The position numbers and the translations under genes are program-made. Below are positions 1-7,277 of a DNA stretch of 64,000 bases, in pieces. This DNA comes from Faecalibacterium sp. I4-3-84 (GTDB lineage: Bacteria > Bacillota > Clostridia > Oscillospirales > Ruminococcaceae). Every line of letters starts with the position of its first letter. Position 1 is the first letter of the stretch. The notes beneath the pieces were generated by a model. That model worked only from the letters and a program-made list of their open reading frames with translations, was not told the DNA's origin and did not search any database. The stretch is from the NCBI RefSeq assembly GCF_023347255.1, contig NZ_CP094466.1, positions 1,302,001 to 1,366,000 on the forward strand, given 5' to 3'.

Positions 1-941
1 GAAGGCGGGGTATACAGGCCCTGCGGCCAGTAGCCCTGGTCCAGCAGGCCGTTGAGCAGGATGGGCTTTCCGTTCAGGCAGAAGCGCAGCACGCCCCGCG
101 CATCCGGCTCACAGCTCCACTTGCGCAGGGCAAAGTAGCTGTGCACGGTGTCGAACTGCTCCTCCCCTCCCTGCGTGGTACCCACGGTCAGGTCATACAA
201 AAACGGGGTATCCGGGCTCCACGGAAAGAAATGTTCCTCCGGGATGTTCAGCGTCACCTCGCCGTCCCGGTCCGCTTCGTCGCTGCCCCAGTCCTCGGCA
301 ATGGTCACGCCCCCGGCCCGCACCACGGCCCACAGGTTCACCGCACCGCCGGGCATGGAAGTATGGGCTTTCACGGTCACGGTGCGGGCATCGTAGTCCG
401 GCGTGACCGTGAGCGACTGGATGTAGTTTTCCGGCACACGCTCCATCCAGACCGTCTGCCAGATGCCGCTCTGGGCCGGATAGAACATGCCGCCGGGCTT
501 CAGGGTCTGCTTGCCCCGTGCCTGCGTGCCGCTGTCCGTAGGGTCCTGCACAGCCACCCACAGGCTGTTGCGGCCCGTATCGTTGAGCTGGGCGGTGACA
601 TCCAGTGTGAAGGGCCAGTAGCCGCCCCGATGGCCACCCACCAGATGGCCGTTCACCTGCACCGCACAGGCATCGTCCACCGCGCCGAAGTGCAGCAGCA
701 CCCGACCCCCTTCTCCCGGAGGGGGAGCAAAGGTGCAGTGGTAGTGCAGCCACTGGCCGGGCTGCAGGGTGCGGCCCACGCCGGAGGCCTTTGTTTCCGG
801 AGAGTAGGGCACCAGAATGCTGCCGTCCCACGCAGCGGGGTATTCTGCTGTCTGAGTAATGGCGTACTTCCACAGGCCGTTCAGGTTCTCATAGCTGTCC
901 CGGCGCATAGCCGGGCGAGGATATTCCGGGAGTGGGTGCAT
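1..941 (-). CDS. Glycoside hydrolase family 2 protein, N-terminal part (3' end outside window)
   Basis: The frame is open from an ATG at 941, preceded by an AAAGGCGG ribosome binding site, to the window edge, giving about 313 residues. The opening residues include YENLNGLWKYAI, typical of the GH2 sugar-binding jelly roll. Residues about 15-190 fit that domain and about 190-290 fit the following Ig-like beta-sandwich (FFPWSPDTPFLYDLTV). The catalytic TIM barrel would lie beyond the window, so activity (beta-galactosidase, beta-glucuronidase or another exo-glycosidase) cannot be assigned. No signal peptide is visible, so it is probably cytoplasmic. Confidence 0.88.
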   Translation of the reverse strand, partial: MHPLPEYPRPAMRRDSYENLNGLWKYAITQTAEYPAAWDGSILVPYSPETKASGVGRTLQPGQWLHYHCTFAPPPGEGGRVLLHFGAVDDACAVQVNGHLVGGHRGGYWPFTLDVTAQLNDTGRNSLWVAVQDPTDSGTQARGKQTLKPGGMFYPAQSGIWQTVWMERVPENYIQSLTVTPDYDARTVTVKAHTSMPGGAVNLWAVVRAGGVTIAEDWGSDEADRDGEVTLNIPEEHFFPWSPDTPFLYDLTVGTTQGGEEQFDTVHSYFALRKWSCEPDARGVLRFCLNGKPILLNGLLDQGYWPQGLYTPP

Positions 942-970
942 GGTTTCACCGCCTTTGATTTGTTGGTTTC

Positions 971-999
971 ATTCTAGCACAGGGCGGGTGGCTTGTATA
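971..999 (-). promoter_or_regulatory. Predicted sigma-A promoter of the GH2 gene
   Basis: On the minus strand, TATACA (994-999) and TAGAAT (971-976) are separated by 17 bases, about 30 bases before the GH2 start codon. The -35 matches the consensus at four of six positions. The flank at 1000-1150 is GC-rich and I see no gene in it. Confidence 0.5.
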
Positions 1000-1150
1000 G
1001 ACTGAGCAGCAACGATTTGGAACTGCCGCCGCGTTCGCTTTGGACGAGTTGTGGCACCCAGCGTCTGCTGCGGCCCTTGAGCGGGCCTTGCATCCTGCTG
1101 GCCACGGCCCCACGCGATTACGCTCTGCACCGGAAGCATTTTCCACATAC

Positions 1151-1187
1151 AAAAAGGCTACTGCACCAAATGGCGCAGCAGCCTTTG
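1151..1187 (-). terminator. Terminator of the tat operon
   Basis: A near-perfect stem pairs AAAGGCTGCTGCGCC with GGTGCAGTAGCCTTT, has a four-base loop and is followed by a T run on the minus strand. It lies about 40 bases after the tatC stop. A T tract on the other side would allow it to work in both directions. Confidence 0.8.
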
Positions 1188-1225
1188 TTTTTGCAATGAT
1201 AAAACAGAAAACCAGAAGTCAGAGC

Positions 1226-2032
1226 TTACTCTTCGTCCTCGCCCTCATCCTCGTCGTCTTCGTCATCATCGTCCTCTTTCGGCTTATAGAAGATGCCGCT
1301 CAGGAGGATGCTGATGAAGTACAGCAGCACCATGGGGCCGGCCACCATGCACTGAGACACGATATCCGGCGGGGTGACAACGGCCGCGATAAAGAAGATG
1401 ATCACGATGGCAACGCCGCGCACCTGCTTGAGCAGCTGCGGGTTGATAATGCCCATCTTGGACAGGATGATGGTGATCAGAGGCATCTCAAACACGCAGC
1501 CAAAAATGATGAACATGGTCAAGCAGAGGTTGACATAGCTCTCGATACTGGTGGTGGTCTGGATGTACTCGGCACCCTCGATGCCGGTGCTGAGGAAACG
1601 CAGCATGAAGGGCATCATGAGCTTGTAGGCGAACAGCACGCCCACGCAGAACAGGATAAGGCCCAGCAGCATGACCAGCTTGAAGAAGGTGCTCTCGCTC
1701 CGTTTCAGACCCGGCCTTGCAAATGCATAGATGTGGTAGAACGCCACCGGCACAGTGACCACCACGCCTGCCAGAATGGAGACGCGGAAATACTGCATCA
1801 GCTTTTCCTGCGGGGCAATGGAAACAAACTCGTAATAGTCGCGGCCCATGGCAGTGAGCAGATCGATCAGACGGTCGGCGTATGCCAGCGAGACCACAAC
1901 ACCCACCACGAACACCACCGCGCAGATGATCAGCCTGTTCCGCAGTTCTTTCAGATGGCCGGTCAGCGTCATGCTGCCGTCCTCTGCCATGACTTCGGCT
2001 TTTTTCTTTTTGCGCTTAACGTTCGTAGCCAC
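1226..2032 (-). CDS. tatC: Sec-independent translocase subunit TatC
   Basis: TatC is the polytopic receptor of the twin-arginine translocase, which exports folded proteins across the cytoplasmic membrane. The 268-residue protein has the conserved GHLKELRNRLI start at about residue 25, six predicted hydrophobic segments, and the FARPGLKRSE motif in the first cytoplasmic loop that belongs to the signal-peptide binding site. The C-terminus is unusual: after a lysine pair it becomes almost purely Asp/Glu for about 17 residues. The gene follows tatA by two bases and is the last gene of the tat operon. The family assignment is secure. Confidence 0.95.
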   Translation of the reverse strand: MATNVKRKKKKAEVMAEDGSMTLTGHLKELRNRLIICAVVFVVGVVVSLAYADRLIDLLTAMGRDYYEFVSIAPQEKLMQYFRVSILAGVVVTVPVAFYHIYAFARPGLKRSESTFFKLVMLLGLILFCVGVLFAYKLMMPFMLRFLSTGIEGAEYIQTTTSIESYVNLCLTMFIIFGCVFEMPLITIILSKMGIINPQLLKQVRGVAIVIIFFIAAVVTPPDIVSQCMVAGPMVLLYFISILLSGIFYKPKEDDDDEDDEDEGEDEE

Positions 2033-2034
2033 AA

Positions 2035-2238
2035 TTACTCCTCGTCTTCGTCCTTCTTGGAAACCTGCTTCTCGGTCTTCTCCTCGGAATCATCGGAACC
2101 TTCCTCGTCCTCCATGCCCTTCTTGAAGCCGTTGATGGTCTTGCCGAACATCTTGCCCAGCTTCGGCAGGTTCTTGGGTCCAAAGATCAGCAGAGCGACG
2201 ACCAGGATGATCAGCAGTTCGTTAGTACCAATACGCAT
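2035..2238 (-). CDS. tatA: TatA/E-type translocase subunit
   Basis: This 67-residue protein has the Tat single-span architecture: a short N-terminus, a hydrophobic helix at about residues 7-20, the FGPKNLPKLGK hinge, then an amphipathic helix. TatA oligomers form the pore or weaken the membrane during Tat export. The tail after residue 40 is highly acidic and ends DEDEE. An AAGGAG site lies nine bases before the ATG. It sits between the tatB-like gene and tatC. Gram-positive bacteria often use a bifunctional TatA, so the division of labour with the upstream paralogue is inferred. Confidence 0.92.
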   Translation of the reverse strand: MRIGTNELLIILVVALLIFGPKNLPKLGKMFGKTINGFKKGMEDEEGSDDSEEKTEKQVSKKDEDEE

Positions 2239-2329
2239 AATAAAAATCTCCTTTTTACTTTGCCGCGCCGCGTGGCGGGCTTATTGCATGTATCAGGCAA
2301 CCGCGGGCGCGGGTGCATCCAGTAAGTAA

Positions 2330-2938
2330 TCAGTCCTTCGGCAGAACATCATTCTGACGAGGGTCTTCCTCCACCGGCTCGGCCGCAGGAGCAGCCTCGG
2401 CAGCTTCCTGTGCGGGAGCCGCTTCTGCAGCAGGCTCGGCCTTTTCCTCTGCGGGTGCAGCGGCAGGCTCAGCCTTTTCAACCGGGGCGGCGGGTTCTTC
2501 GGCCTTCTCGGCAGGTGCAGTGGTCTCCTCAGCGGGAGCGCTCTCCTCTGCCTTGGCGGCAGATGCAGCGTCCTCTTCCAGCTCTTCCACCGGCTCCTCG
2601 GTCAGCTCGGTCACTTCCTCGGCGGCTTCTGCCTTGGCCGCTTCCTCCTTGCTGGTCTTGCCGATACCGGTAAAGCTCTTGGTCACATCCTTGACGCTGT
2701 TGTCGATATCCTTCTTGATATCGGTCAGCGGGGCAACAGCTTCCTTCAGGGGAGCCTGGATTTCATTCAGCGGCTCCACAACGTTCTTCTGGATCTCCTC
2801 AGAAGCAGCGCCGGTGTACTTTTTCAGTTCACGCAGCATCTTGCCGATCTTCTTTGCGTAGACGGGCAACTGATCCGGGCCGATGAACACGAACGCCACG
2901 ATCACGATGACGACAAGTTCCCAAAAACCAATTTTCAT
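2330..2938 (-). CDS. TatB-like translocase subunit with long Ala/Glu-rich tail
   Basis: The first 40 residues match the TatA/TatB family: an N-terminal hydrophobic helix, FIGPDQLP hinge and the start of an amphipathic helix. The 202-residue length is closer to TatB than to TatA (usually 50-90). From about residue 40 a predicted helical segment follows, and from about residue 105 a low-complexity region of alternating Ala, Glu and Pro. It is the first gene of the tat operon, 91 bases before tatA. TatB function is inferred from length and position; a second TatA is the alternative. Confidence 0.8.
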   Translation of the reverse strand: MKIGFWELVVIVIVAFVFIGPDQLPVYAKKIGKMLRELKKYTGAASEEIQKNVVEPLNEIQAPLKEAVAPLTDIKKDIDNSVKDVTKSFTGIGKTSKEEAAKAEAAEEVTELTEEPVEELEEDAASAAKAEESAPAEETTAPAEKAEEPAAPVEKAEPAAAPAEEKAEPAAEAAPAQEAAEAAPAAEPVEEDPRQNDVLPKD

Positions 2939-3082
2939 ACTAACTCGTTTCCTTTCCTGTGCGGCGGGACGTTTTCCGGGGCCGACGCACCTGCTTTGCA
3001 GTGCGTGCCGCGAACCGTTCTTTGCCCTGTTCTTCGTCCGCTTCCGTGGGAGTTCGGCGCTCTTTGCGCCTGTGTTGCCCTA

Positions 3083-3137
3083 CTTATACCGAAAAGTGGT
3101 GAACTCATTCTGAACAATATATGAACTTTTCATGAAC
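3083..3137 (-). promoter_or_regulatory. PHO-box-like direct-repeat array and -10 element of the tat operon
   Basis: On the minus strand GTTCA occurs four times, at 3133-3137, 3122-3126, 3111-3115 and 3100-3104, with an exact 11-base period. The last copy reads GTTCACC. A TATAAG -10 box lies at 3083-3088, so the repeats occupy the -35 region where no good -35 hexamer is seen. Eleven-base direct repeats covering the -35 are the known architecture of PhoB/PhoP-activated promoters. The predicted leader to tatB is about 138 bases. Confidence 0.6.
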
Positions 3138-3227
3138 GAGTGCATATTCAGGGCATTTTTGTAAACAAATAATATTTTACACTTGCTTTATTACGTTTTG
3201 GATAGGATACAACAGTGCAGTCTTTTG

Positions 3228-3260
3228 CAAAAAAAGAGGACACCGCACAAAACGGTGTCC
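3228..3260 (-). terminator. Terminator after iscU
   Basis: GGACACCG (3238-3245) pairs perfectly with CGGTGTCC (3253-3260), and a T tract follows on the minus strand. It lies 24 bases after the iscU stop. The stretch from 2939 to 3283 otherwise holds only the tat leader and promoter. Confidence 0.85.
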
Positions 3261-3283
3261 CCCTGAAGCGTCCTTTGCGGGGA

Positions 3284-3727
3284 TCAGTGGCCGCAGCTCT
3301 CGCAGTGGTCGCAGTCCTCTTCGAGCTTACCCACGATGGGTTCCGGATCGATGCCCTGACGGCGGTAGTAGTCGGACAGAGCAGCCTTGACGGCCTGCTC
3401 GGCCAGAACAGAGCAGTGCACCTTGATGGGAGGCAGACCTTCCAGAGCTTCCACAACGGCCTTGTTGGTCAGCTTGAGCGCCTCGTCGATGGTCTTGCCC
3501 TTGATGAGGTCGGTGGCCATGCTGCTGGTGGCGATGGCGGCACCGCAGCCGAAGGTGAGGAACTTGACATCCACGATCACGTTGTTCTCGATCTTCAGGT
3601 ACATGCGCATGATGTCGCCGCACTTGGGGTTGCCCACTTCGCCCACGCCGTTTGCGTCGGGGATCTCACCCACATTGTGCGGATTTGCAAAATGCTCCAT
3701 GACCTTTGCGCTATACATGCTTGCCAT
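3284..3727 (-). CDS. iscU: Fe-S cluster scaffold protein IscU/NifU-type
   Basis: IscU builds nascent Fe-S clusters from sulfur supplied by the cysteine desulfurase. The start chosen is the ATG at 3727 (MASMYSAKV), two bases after the iscS stop. A longer frame reading back into iscS has no family similarity. The 147-residue product carries the three scaffold cysteines: C36 in PKCGD, C61 in GCGAA and C105 in VHCSVL. An extra C-terminal cysteine cluster (CDHCESCGH) could bind metal or tune the scaffold. It is the last gene of the unit and is followed by a terminator. Confidence 0.94.
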   Translation of the reverse strand: MASMYSAKVMEHFANPHNVGEIPDANGVGEVGNPKCGDIMRMYLKIENNVIVDVKFLTFGCGAAIATSSMATDLIKGKTIDEALKLTNKAVVEALEGLPPIKVHCSVLAEQAVKAALSDYYRRQGIDPEPIVGKLEEDCDHCESCGH

Positions 3728-3729
3728 AA

Positions 3730-4947
3730 TTACTGCTCTCCCTTCAGGCTGAACTGGCGGGCCGTGTTCTGGCCCTGCAGCCACATACAACTCATAGCAC
3801 GGCGGCGGGGGATCACTTCCTCCAGCACGTCGCACAGATATTTTGCTTCTTCCATGGTGTTCTGCGGGCCAAAGGTGAACCGCATGGAGCCGTGGCCGAT
3901 CTCCTCAGGCACGCCGATGCTCAGCAGGACGTGGCTGGGGTCCAGACTGTCGGAGTTGCAGGCAGAGCCGGTGGAGGCGCAGATGCCGTGCATATCCAGA
4001 TCCAGCAGGATGGTCTCGCCTTCCAGACCCGGGAAGCTGATGTTCACATTGTTGGGCAGACGGGGGCTGCGGCCGCCGTTCAGGCGGGCTTCCGGGATGT
4101 TCTTGAGGACGCGGTCGATGACATAATCGCGCAGCTCGCTCTCGTGGGCCATGCGCTCATCCAGATGCGCCGTGGCGATCTCCAGTGCCTTGCCCATAGC
4201 AGCAATGCCGGCCACGTTCTCGGTGCCTGCACGGTGGCGGGCCTCCTGACTGCCGCCATCGATCAGGTTCTGGGGCCATACGCCCTTGCGGCAATACAGG
4301 GCACCCATGCCCTTGGGGCCGTTGAACTTGTGGGCGCTCATGGACAGCATATCCACGCCCAGCTCCTTCACATCCACGGGGATGGCACCCACAGCCTGCA
4401 CCGCGTCGGTGTGCATCCACACACCGTGCTTGTGAGCAACCTCGGCGATCTCCTTGATGGGCTGGATGGTGCCGATCTCGTTGTTGGCCATCATGATGCT
4501 GACCAGCGCGGTATCGGGACGGATGGCAGCTTCCACGTCCTCGGGACGGATGTAGCCCTCGGCGGTGGGCTTGATATAGGTCACTTCAAAGCCCATGCGC
4601 TCCAGTGCAGCCATGCTGTGCATGATAGCATGGTGCTCAAAAGCGCTGGTGATGAGGTGCTTTTTGTTCTGGCGTGCCTTGGTGAAGGCGGTGCCCTTTA
4701 CGGCCCAGTTGTCGGCCTCGGAGCCGCAACTGGTAAAGAAGAGCTCAGCCGGACTTGCATTGATGGCCTTTGCCACCTGCGCACGACCGGTGTCCACGAA
4801 CTCCTTAGCCTCATAGCCCACACTGTAATGGCTGCTGGGGTTGCCGCAGGCACCGCTCAGGGCTTTGACCATCATTTCCAGTGCCTCGGGAGCACAGGGA
4901 GTGGTGGCAGCATTATCCAGATAAACCACTTTTTCCATGTTTTCCAT
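3730..4947 (-). CDS. iscS: Cysteine desulfurase, IscS/NifS class
   Basis: This PLP enzyme converts cysteine to alanine and a protein-bound persulfide for Fe-S cluster assembly. At 405 residues it is full length. The PLP lysine is K207 in SMSAHKFNGPKG, the cofactor-binding histidines are at about 105-106, and the mobile-loop cysteine is C330 in STGSACNS, the IscS type rather than the SufS type. The ATG at 4947 is preceded by AAAGGA at good spacing. It has its own strong promoter and is followed after two bases by iscU. Confidence 0.96.
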   Translation of the reverse strand: MENMEKVVYLDNAATTPCAPEALEMMVKALSGACGNPSSHYSVGYEAKEFVDTGRAQVAKAINASPAELFFTSCGSEADNWAVKGTAFTKARQNKKHLITSAFEHHAIMHSMAALERMGFEVTYIKPTAEGYIRPEDVEAAIRPDTALVSIMMANNEIGTIQPIKEIAEVAHKHGVWMHTDAVQAVGAIPVDVKELGVDMLSMSAHKFNGPKGMGALYCRKGVWPQNLIDGGSQEARHRAGTENVAGIAAMGKALEIATAHLDERMAHESELRDYVIDRVLKNIPEARLNGGRSPRLPNNVNISFPGLEGETILLDLDMHGICASTGSACNSDSLDPSHVLLSIGVPEEIGHGSMRFTFGPQNTMEEAKYLCDVLEEVIPRRRAMSCMWLQGQNTARQFSLKGEQ

Positions 4948-5027
4948 AGGAATGATCCTTTCTTATTGAACGCGTCTGCGGGAGTCTTGAATGCCCTATG
5001 CAGATGCGGAATCCTTTCAACGGATAA

Positions 5028-5057
5028 GTTATACCATATCATTCCCTAGTATGTCAA
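5028..5057 (-). promoter_or_regulatory. Predicted promoter of iscS-iscU
   Basis: TTGACA (5052-5057) and TATAAC (5028-5033) are separated by 18 bases on the minus strand, in the 133-base gap between the upstream unknown gene and iscS. The iscS-iscU pair can therefore be transcribed independently of the rhodanese gene. Confidence 0.7.
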
Positions 5058-5080
5058 TATGAATACTGGATTTTCGTGAT

Positions 5081-5521
5081 TCAGTCACCTTTTTTGCCCT
5101 TTCCGGTCAGTTTTCCCAGTACCACCTTCCACTTGGGGTAGCCCCAGCGCTTATCCTCGGCAAAATCGTCCGCCAGCTTCCACGGAAAATTGCTGCCGTC
5201 AAAGTAAAGATTGCCCGTCTCGTCCACGCGGTCCAGCTTTTGGGGCAGATACGCCTCGTCGTAGTAGCTCTTGCGGCGGTCGGGCAGCACCCAGTGCAGG
5301 GTGCCGTCCTCGTCCATGCCGGATGCCCACACGCCGAACACGAAGGTTGCGGCTTCGCCGTAGCAGTGCTGCTCAAAGCGGATGGCACCATCGTAATAGA
5401 ACTTGATGACCTCCAGCGTGCCGGATTCCTTTTTGCCGTCGCGGCCCAAGGTGGGGCGGTAGTCCTGCTGGTAGCGGCAGCCGCAGTGACTGCCGGCAAA
5501 ATCTTTTGCGTGGAACGACAT
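5081..5521 (-). CDS. Conserved-looking protein of unknown function (146 aa)
   Basis: I do not recognise this protein. It is soluble-looking, rich in Asp, Tyr and Trp, with an early SHCGC cysteine motif at about residues 11-15 that could bind metal, and a basic C-terminal tail (KLTGKGKKGD). An AAGGA site precedes the ATG. It lies between a single-domain rhodanese and iscS, 20 bases after the former, in an Fe-S and sulfur-transfer neighbourhood. A link to that pathway is only inferred from position. Confidence 0.7.
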   Translation of the reverse strand: MSFHAKDFAGSHCGCRYQQDYRPTLGRDGKKESGTLEVIKFYYDGAIRFEQHCYGEAATFVFGVWASGMDEDGTLHWVLPDRRKSYYDEAYLPQKLDRVDETGNLYFDGSNFPWKLADDFAEDKRWGYPKWKVVLGKLTGKGKKGD

Positions 5522-5541
5522 GGAGTGATCCTTCTTTCTTT

Positions 5542-5865
5542 TTAAAAATGCCCTTCAAAGTCGCCCTCGATCTCATAGGGCCAGCTCAGGATGCCGCCCA
5601 GATCGTACAGGCGGGTGTAGCCAAGGCTTTCCAGCTTGCGCACGGCATCGGCACTGCGGCGGCCGGTGCGGCAGTAGATCAGCCATACAGCGTTCTTATC
5701 CGGCAGCACCTCAGCCGCACGGCTCAGCACCTGACCCAGCGGCAGCAGCTTTGCGCCGGGGATGTGGCCCACGGCAAACTCGTCCGGCTCCCGGACATCT
5801 ACAGCAGCCGCCTCGTGTGCATCCAGCAGACGGATGGCATCGGCAGCCGTGATCTTCTCACTCAT
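5542..5865 (-). CDS. Single-domain rhodanese-like protein
   Basis: Rhodaneses carry sulfur as a cysteine persulfide. The 107-residue protein is one rhodanese domain with the family motifs DVREPDEFAVGHIPGA near residue 25 and the active-site loop YCRTGRRS near residue 70, where the cysteine is present. It has an AAGGAG site seven bases from the ATG and its own promoter facing away from the Rrf2-type regulator. Position next to iscS suggests sulfur trafficking for Fe-S assembly. Confidence 0.9.
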   Translation of the reverse strand: MSEKITAADAIRLLDAHEAAAVDVREPDEFAVGHIPGAKLLPLGQVLSRAAEVLPDKNAVWLIYCRTGRRSADAVRKLESLGYTRLYDLGGILSWPYEIEGDFEGHF

Positions 5866-5900
5866 ACTCTCACTCCTTATAATATCCTCTTATCCATCCT

Positions 5901-5929
5901 ATGATAACAGACCTTTTTTGTTTGCACAA
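5901..5929 (-). promoter_or_regulatory. Predicted promoter of the rhodanese gene
   Basis: TTGTGC (5924-5929) and TATCAT (5901-5906) are 17 bases apart on the minus strand. The predicted leader is about 29 bases. Confidence 0.65.
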
Positions 5930-5946
5930 GAGGATACCTTTGCAAA
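5921..5946. promoter_or_regulatory. Inverted repeat between the divergent rhodanese and Rrf2 promoters
   Basis: TTTGCA (5921-5926) and TGCAAA (5941-5946) form an inverted repeat with a 14-base spacer that overlaps both -35 elements. It is a candidate operator for the adjacent Rrf2/IscR-type regulator; the assignment is an inference. Confidence 0.4.
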
Positions 5947-5967
5947 ATCCGAGCAACGTGCTATACT
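5940..5967 (+). promoter_or_regulatory. Predicted promoter of the Rrf2-type regulator
   Basis: TTGCAA (5940-5945) and TATACT (5962-5967) are separated by 16 bases. The start codon follows about 27 bases after the -10, with AAGGAGAGG as ribosome binding site. Confidence 0.7.
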
Positions 5968-5994
5968 ATAGGAAGCAATAAGGAGAGGATCGCC

Positions 5995-6453
5995 ATGAAA
6001 TTTTCGACCAAAAGCCGTTATGCCCTGCGCCTGATGGCCGAGCTGGCACGTTATGCGCCGGGCACCACCGTGAGCCTGAAGGAGATCAGTGAGCGGCAGA
6101 ACCTGAGCCTGAAATATTTGGAGCAGATCGTGACCCCGCTGGCCCGTGTGGGCCTTGTAAAAAGCGAGCGCGGCAGTCAGGGCGGCTACCGCCTGACCAA
6201 AGCCCCTGCCGACTACACCGCCGGCGAGATCCTGCGCGCCATTGAGGGCAGCGTGGCACCCATTCCCTGCCTTGGCAGCGAGACCAACGAGTGTCCCATG
6301 TGGGAGCAGTGCTTCACCCTGCCCTTCTGGACCGGCCTTGATGAGGTGATCAACCAGTATATCGACAGCGTAACGCTGGAACAGCTTTCCAGCCAGCTGC
6401 CTGCATCCGATAAAAAAGAAGGCTGTTGCAGCTGCGGCACGAAAAATGCCTGA
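5995..6453 (+). CDS. Rrf2/IscR-family transcriptional regulator
   Basis: Residues 1-80 form the Rrf2 winged helix (KFSTKSRYALRLMAELA start, QGGYRL wing). Three cysteines at 92, 100 and 106 match the spacing expected for an IscR-type Fe-S ligand set, and a second cluster (CCSCG at 144-148) lies at the C-terminus. It is divergent from the rhodanese-iscS-iscU genes, so feedback control of Fe-S assembly by cluster status is the likely role. CymR-like control of cysteine metabolism is less likely because the ligand cysteines are present. Confidence 0.9.
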   Translation: MKFSTKSRYALRLMAELARYAPGTTVSLKEISERQNLSLKYLEQIVTPLARVGLVKSERGSQGGYRLTKAPADYTAGEILRAIEGSVAPIPCLGSETNECPMWEQCFTLPFWTGLDEVINQYIDSVTLEQLSSQLPASDKKEGCCSCGTKNA

Positions 6454-6469
6454 ATCTTGAAAGAAATGC

Positions 6470-6498
6470 TTGACATTCGCCTTTGCATCGGCTATAAT
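6470..6498 (+). promoter_or_regulatory. Consensus promoter of tRNA-Trp
   Basis: Perfect TTGACA (6470-6475) and TATAAT (6493-6498) hexamers are 17 bases apart, 25 bases before the tRNA. A stable-RNA promoter is expected to be this strong. Confidence 0.85.
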
Positions 6499-6523
6499 AA
6501 CAAAGCATTCAGCGAATGCCTAT

Positions 6524-6599
6524 AGGGGTATAGCTCAGCTGGTAGAGCAGCGGTCTCCAAAACCGCGTGCCGTGAGTTCGAAACTTACTACCCCTGCCA
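6524..6599 (+). tRNA. tRNA-Trp (CCA)
   Basis: A full cloverleaf is present: acceptor AGGGGTA with TACCCCT, D arm, anticodon loop with CCA, T arm with GTTCGAA, and an encoded 3' CCA. It has its own consensus promoter and a terminator directly after it. Confidence 0.96.
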
Positions 6600-6601
6600 T
6601 A

Positions 6602-6638
6602 AACGCACAGGTTCTTCGGAGCCTGTGCGTTTTGTTTT
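6602..6638 (+). terminator. Terminator of tRNA-Trp
   Basis: AACGCACAGG pairs with CCTGTGCGTT around a short loop and is followed by a T-rich tract. Confidence 0.85.
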
Positions 6639-6688
6639 TGTACTCAAAGCAATCCGCACTCCGTCAGCCTGCTTTTGCAGTCATACAA

Positions 6689-6724
6689 CAAAAAACACCC
6701 CGAAGTCCTAAGGCTTCGAGGTGT
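6689..6724 (-). terminator. Terminator of the tRNA-Asp/tRNA-Thr unit
   Basis: On the minus strand ACACCTCGAAG pairs with CTTCGGGGTGT (with one G-T pair) and a T run follows, about seven bases after the tRNA-Thr 3' end. Confidence 0.8.
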
Positions 6725-6730
6725 CTGCTG

Positions 6731-6806
<76 letters not shown>

Positions 6807-6809
6807 AAA

Positions 6810-6886
6810 TGGCGACCCGAATCGGGCTCGAACCGACGACCCCCAGCGTGACAGGCTGGTGCTCTAACCAACTGAGCTACCGGGCC
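6810..6886 (-). tRNA. tRNA-Asp (GTC)
   Basis: The cloverleaf has acceptor GGCCCGG, an anticodon loop CTGTCAC with anticodon GTC, T arm GTTCGAG and an encoded CCA. Two acceptor pairs are G-T wobbles. It is the first gene of a two-tRNA transcript. Confidence 0.95.
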
Positions 6887-6932
6887 ATGATCGCTCAAGT
6901 TTCGCGCGGCGCTTACCGCCGGAACGTGCTTT

Positions 6933-6961
6933 ATTATATCGAAAAAGCGTCCGCTTGTCAA
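6933..6961 (-). promoter_or_regulatory. Consensus promoter of tRNA-Asp/tRNA-Thr
   Basis: Perfect TTGACA (6956-6961) and TATAAT (6933-6938) with 17-base spacing on the minus strand. Confidence 0.85.
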
Positions 6962-7057
6962 GCATGAATTTACGAAAAACGCAAAAAAGCCTGAAAGAGC
7001 CGTTCAAAGCCCGCTCTGCCCTGTTCCGGACCCGCACAGCAGAAACAATCTACACAA

Positions 7058-7092
7058 AGAAAAACGCCCCGAAATCTTTCGACTTCAGGGCA
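7058..7092 (-). terminator. Terminator of tRNA-Thr copy 2
   Basis: On the minus strand GCCCTGAA pairs with TTTCGGGGC and a T run follows, eight bases after the tRNA. It resembles the terminator of copy 1, which suggests that tRNA and terminator were duplicated together. Confidence 0.75.
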
Positions 7093-7099
7093 TCTGAGC

Positions 7100-7175
<76 letters not shown>

Positions 7176-7192
7176 GCAATCACAGCTCAGTT

Positions 7193-7221
7193 ATGATACC
7201 ACAGTTTCCACCGTTTGGCAA
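7193..7221 (-). promoter_or_regulatory. Promoter of tRNA-Thr copy 2
   Basis: TTGCCA (7216-7221) and TATCAT (7193-7198) with 17-base spacing on the minus strand. Confidence 0.75.
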
Positions 7222-7277
7222 GAGGTTTTTGCAAAAAAATCTGGATTTTTGCAAAAAAGTCGTTTTTTTACGCAAAA

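Noticed and set aside
1003-1140. A possible gene remnant (WVPQLVQSERGG-like peptide) between GH2 and tat
   Set aside because: Only a short frame with no start or ribosome binding site; resemblance to a sugar-regulator C-terminus is too weak.
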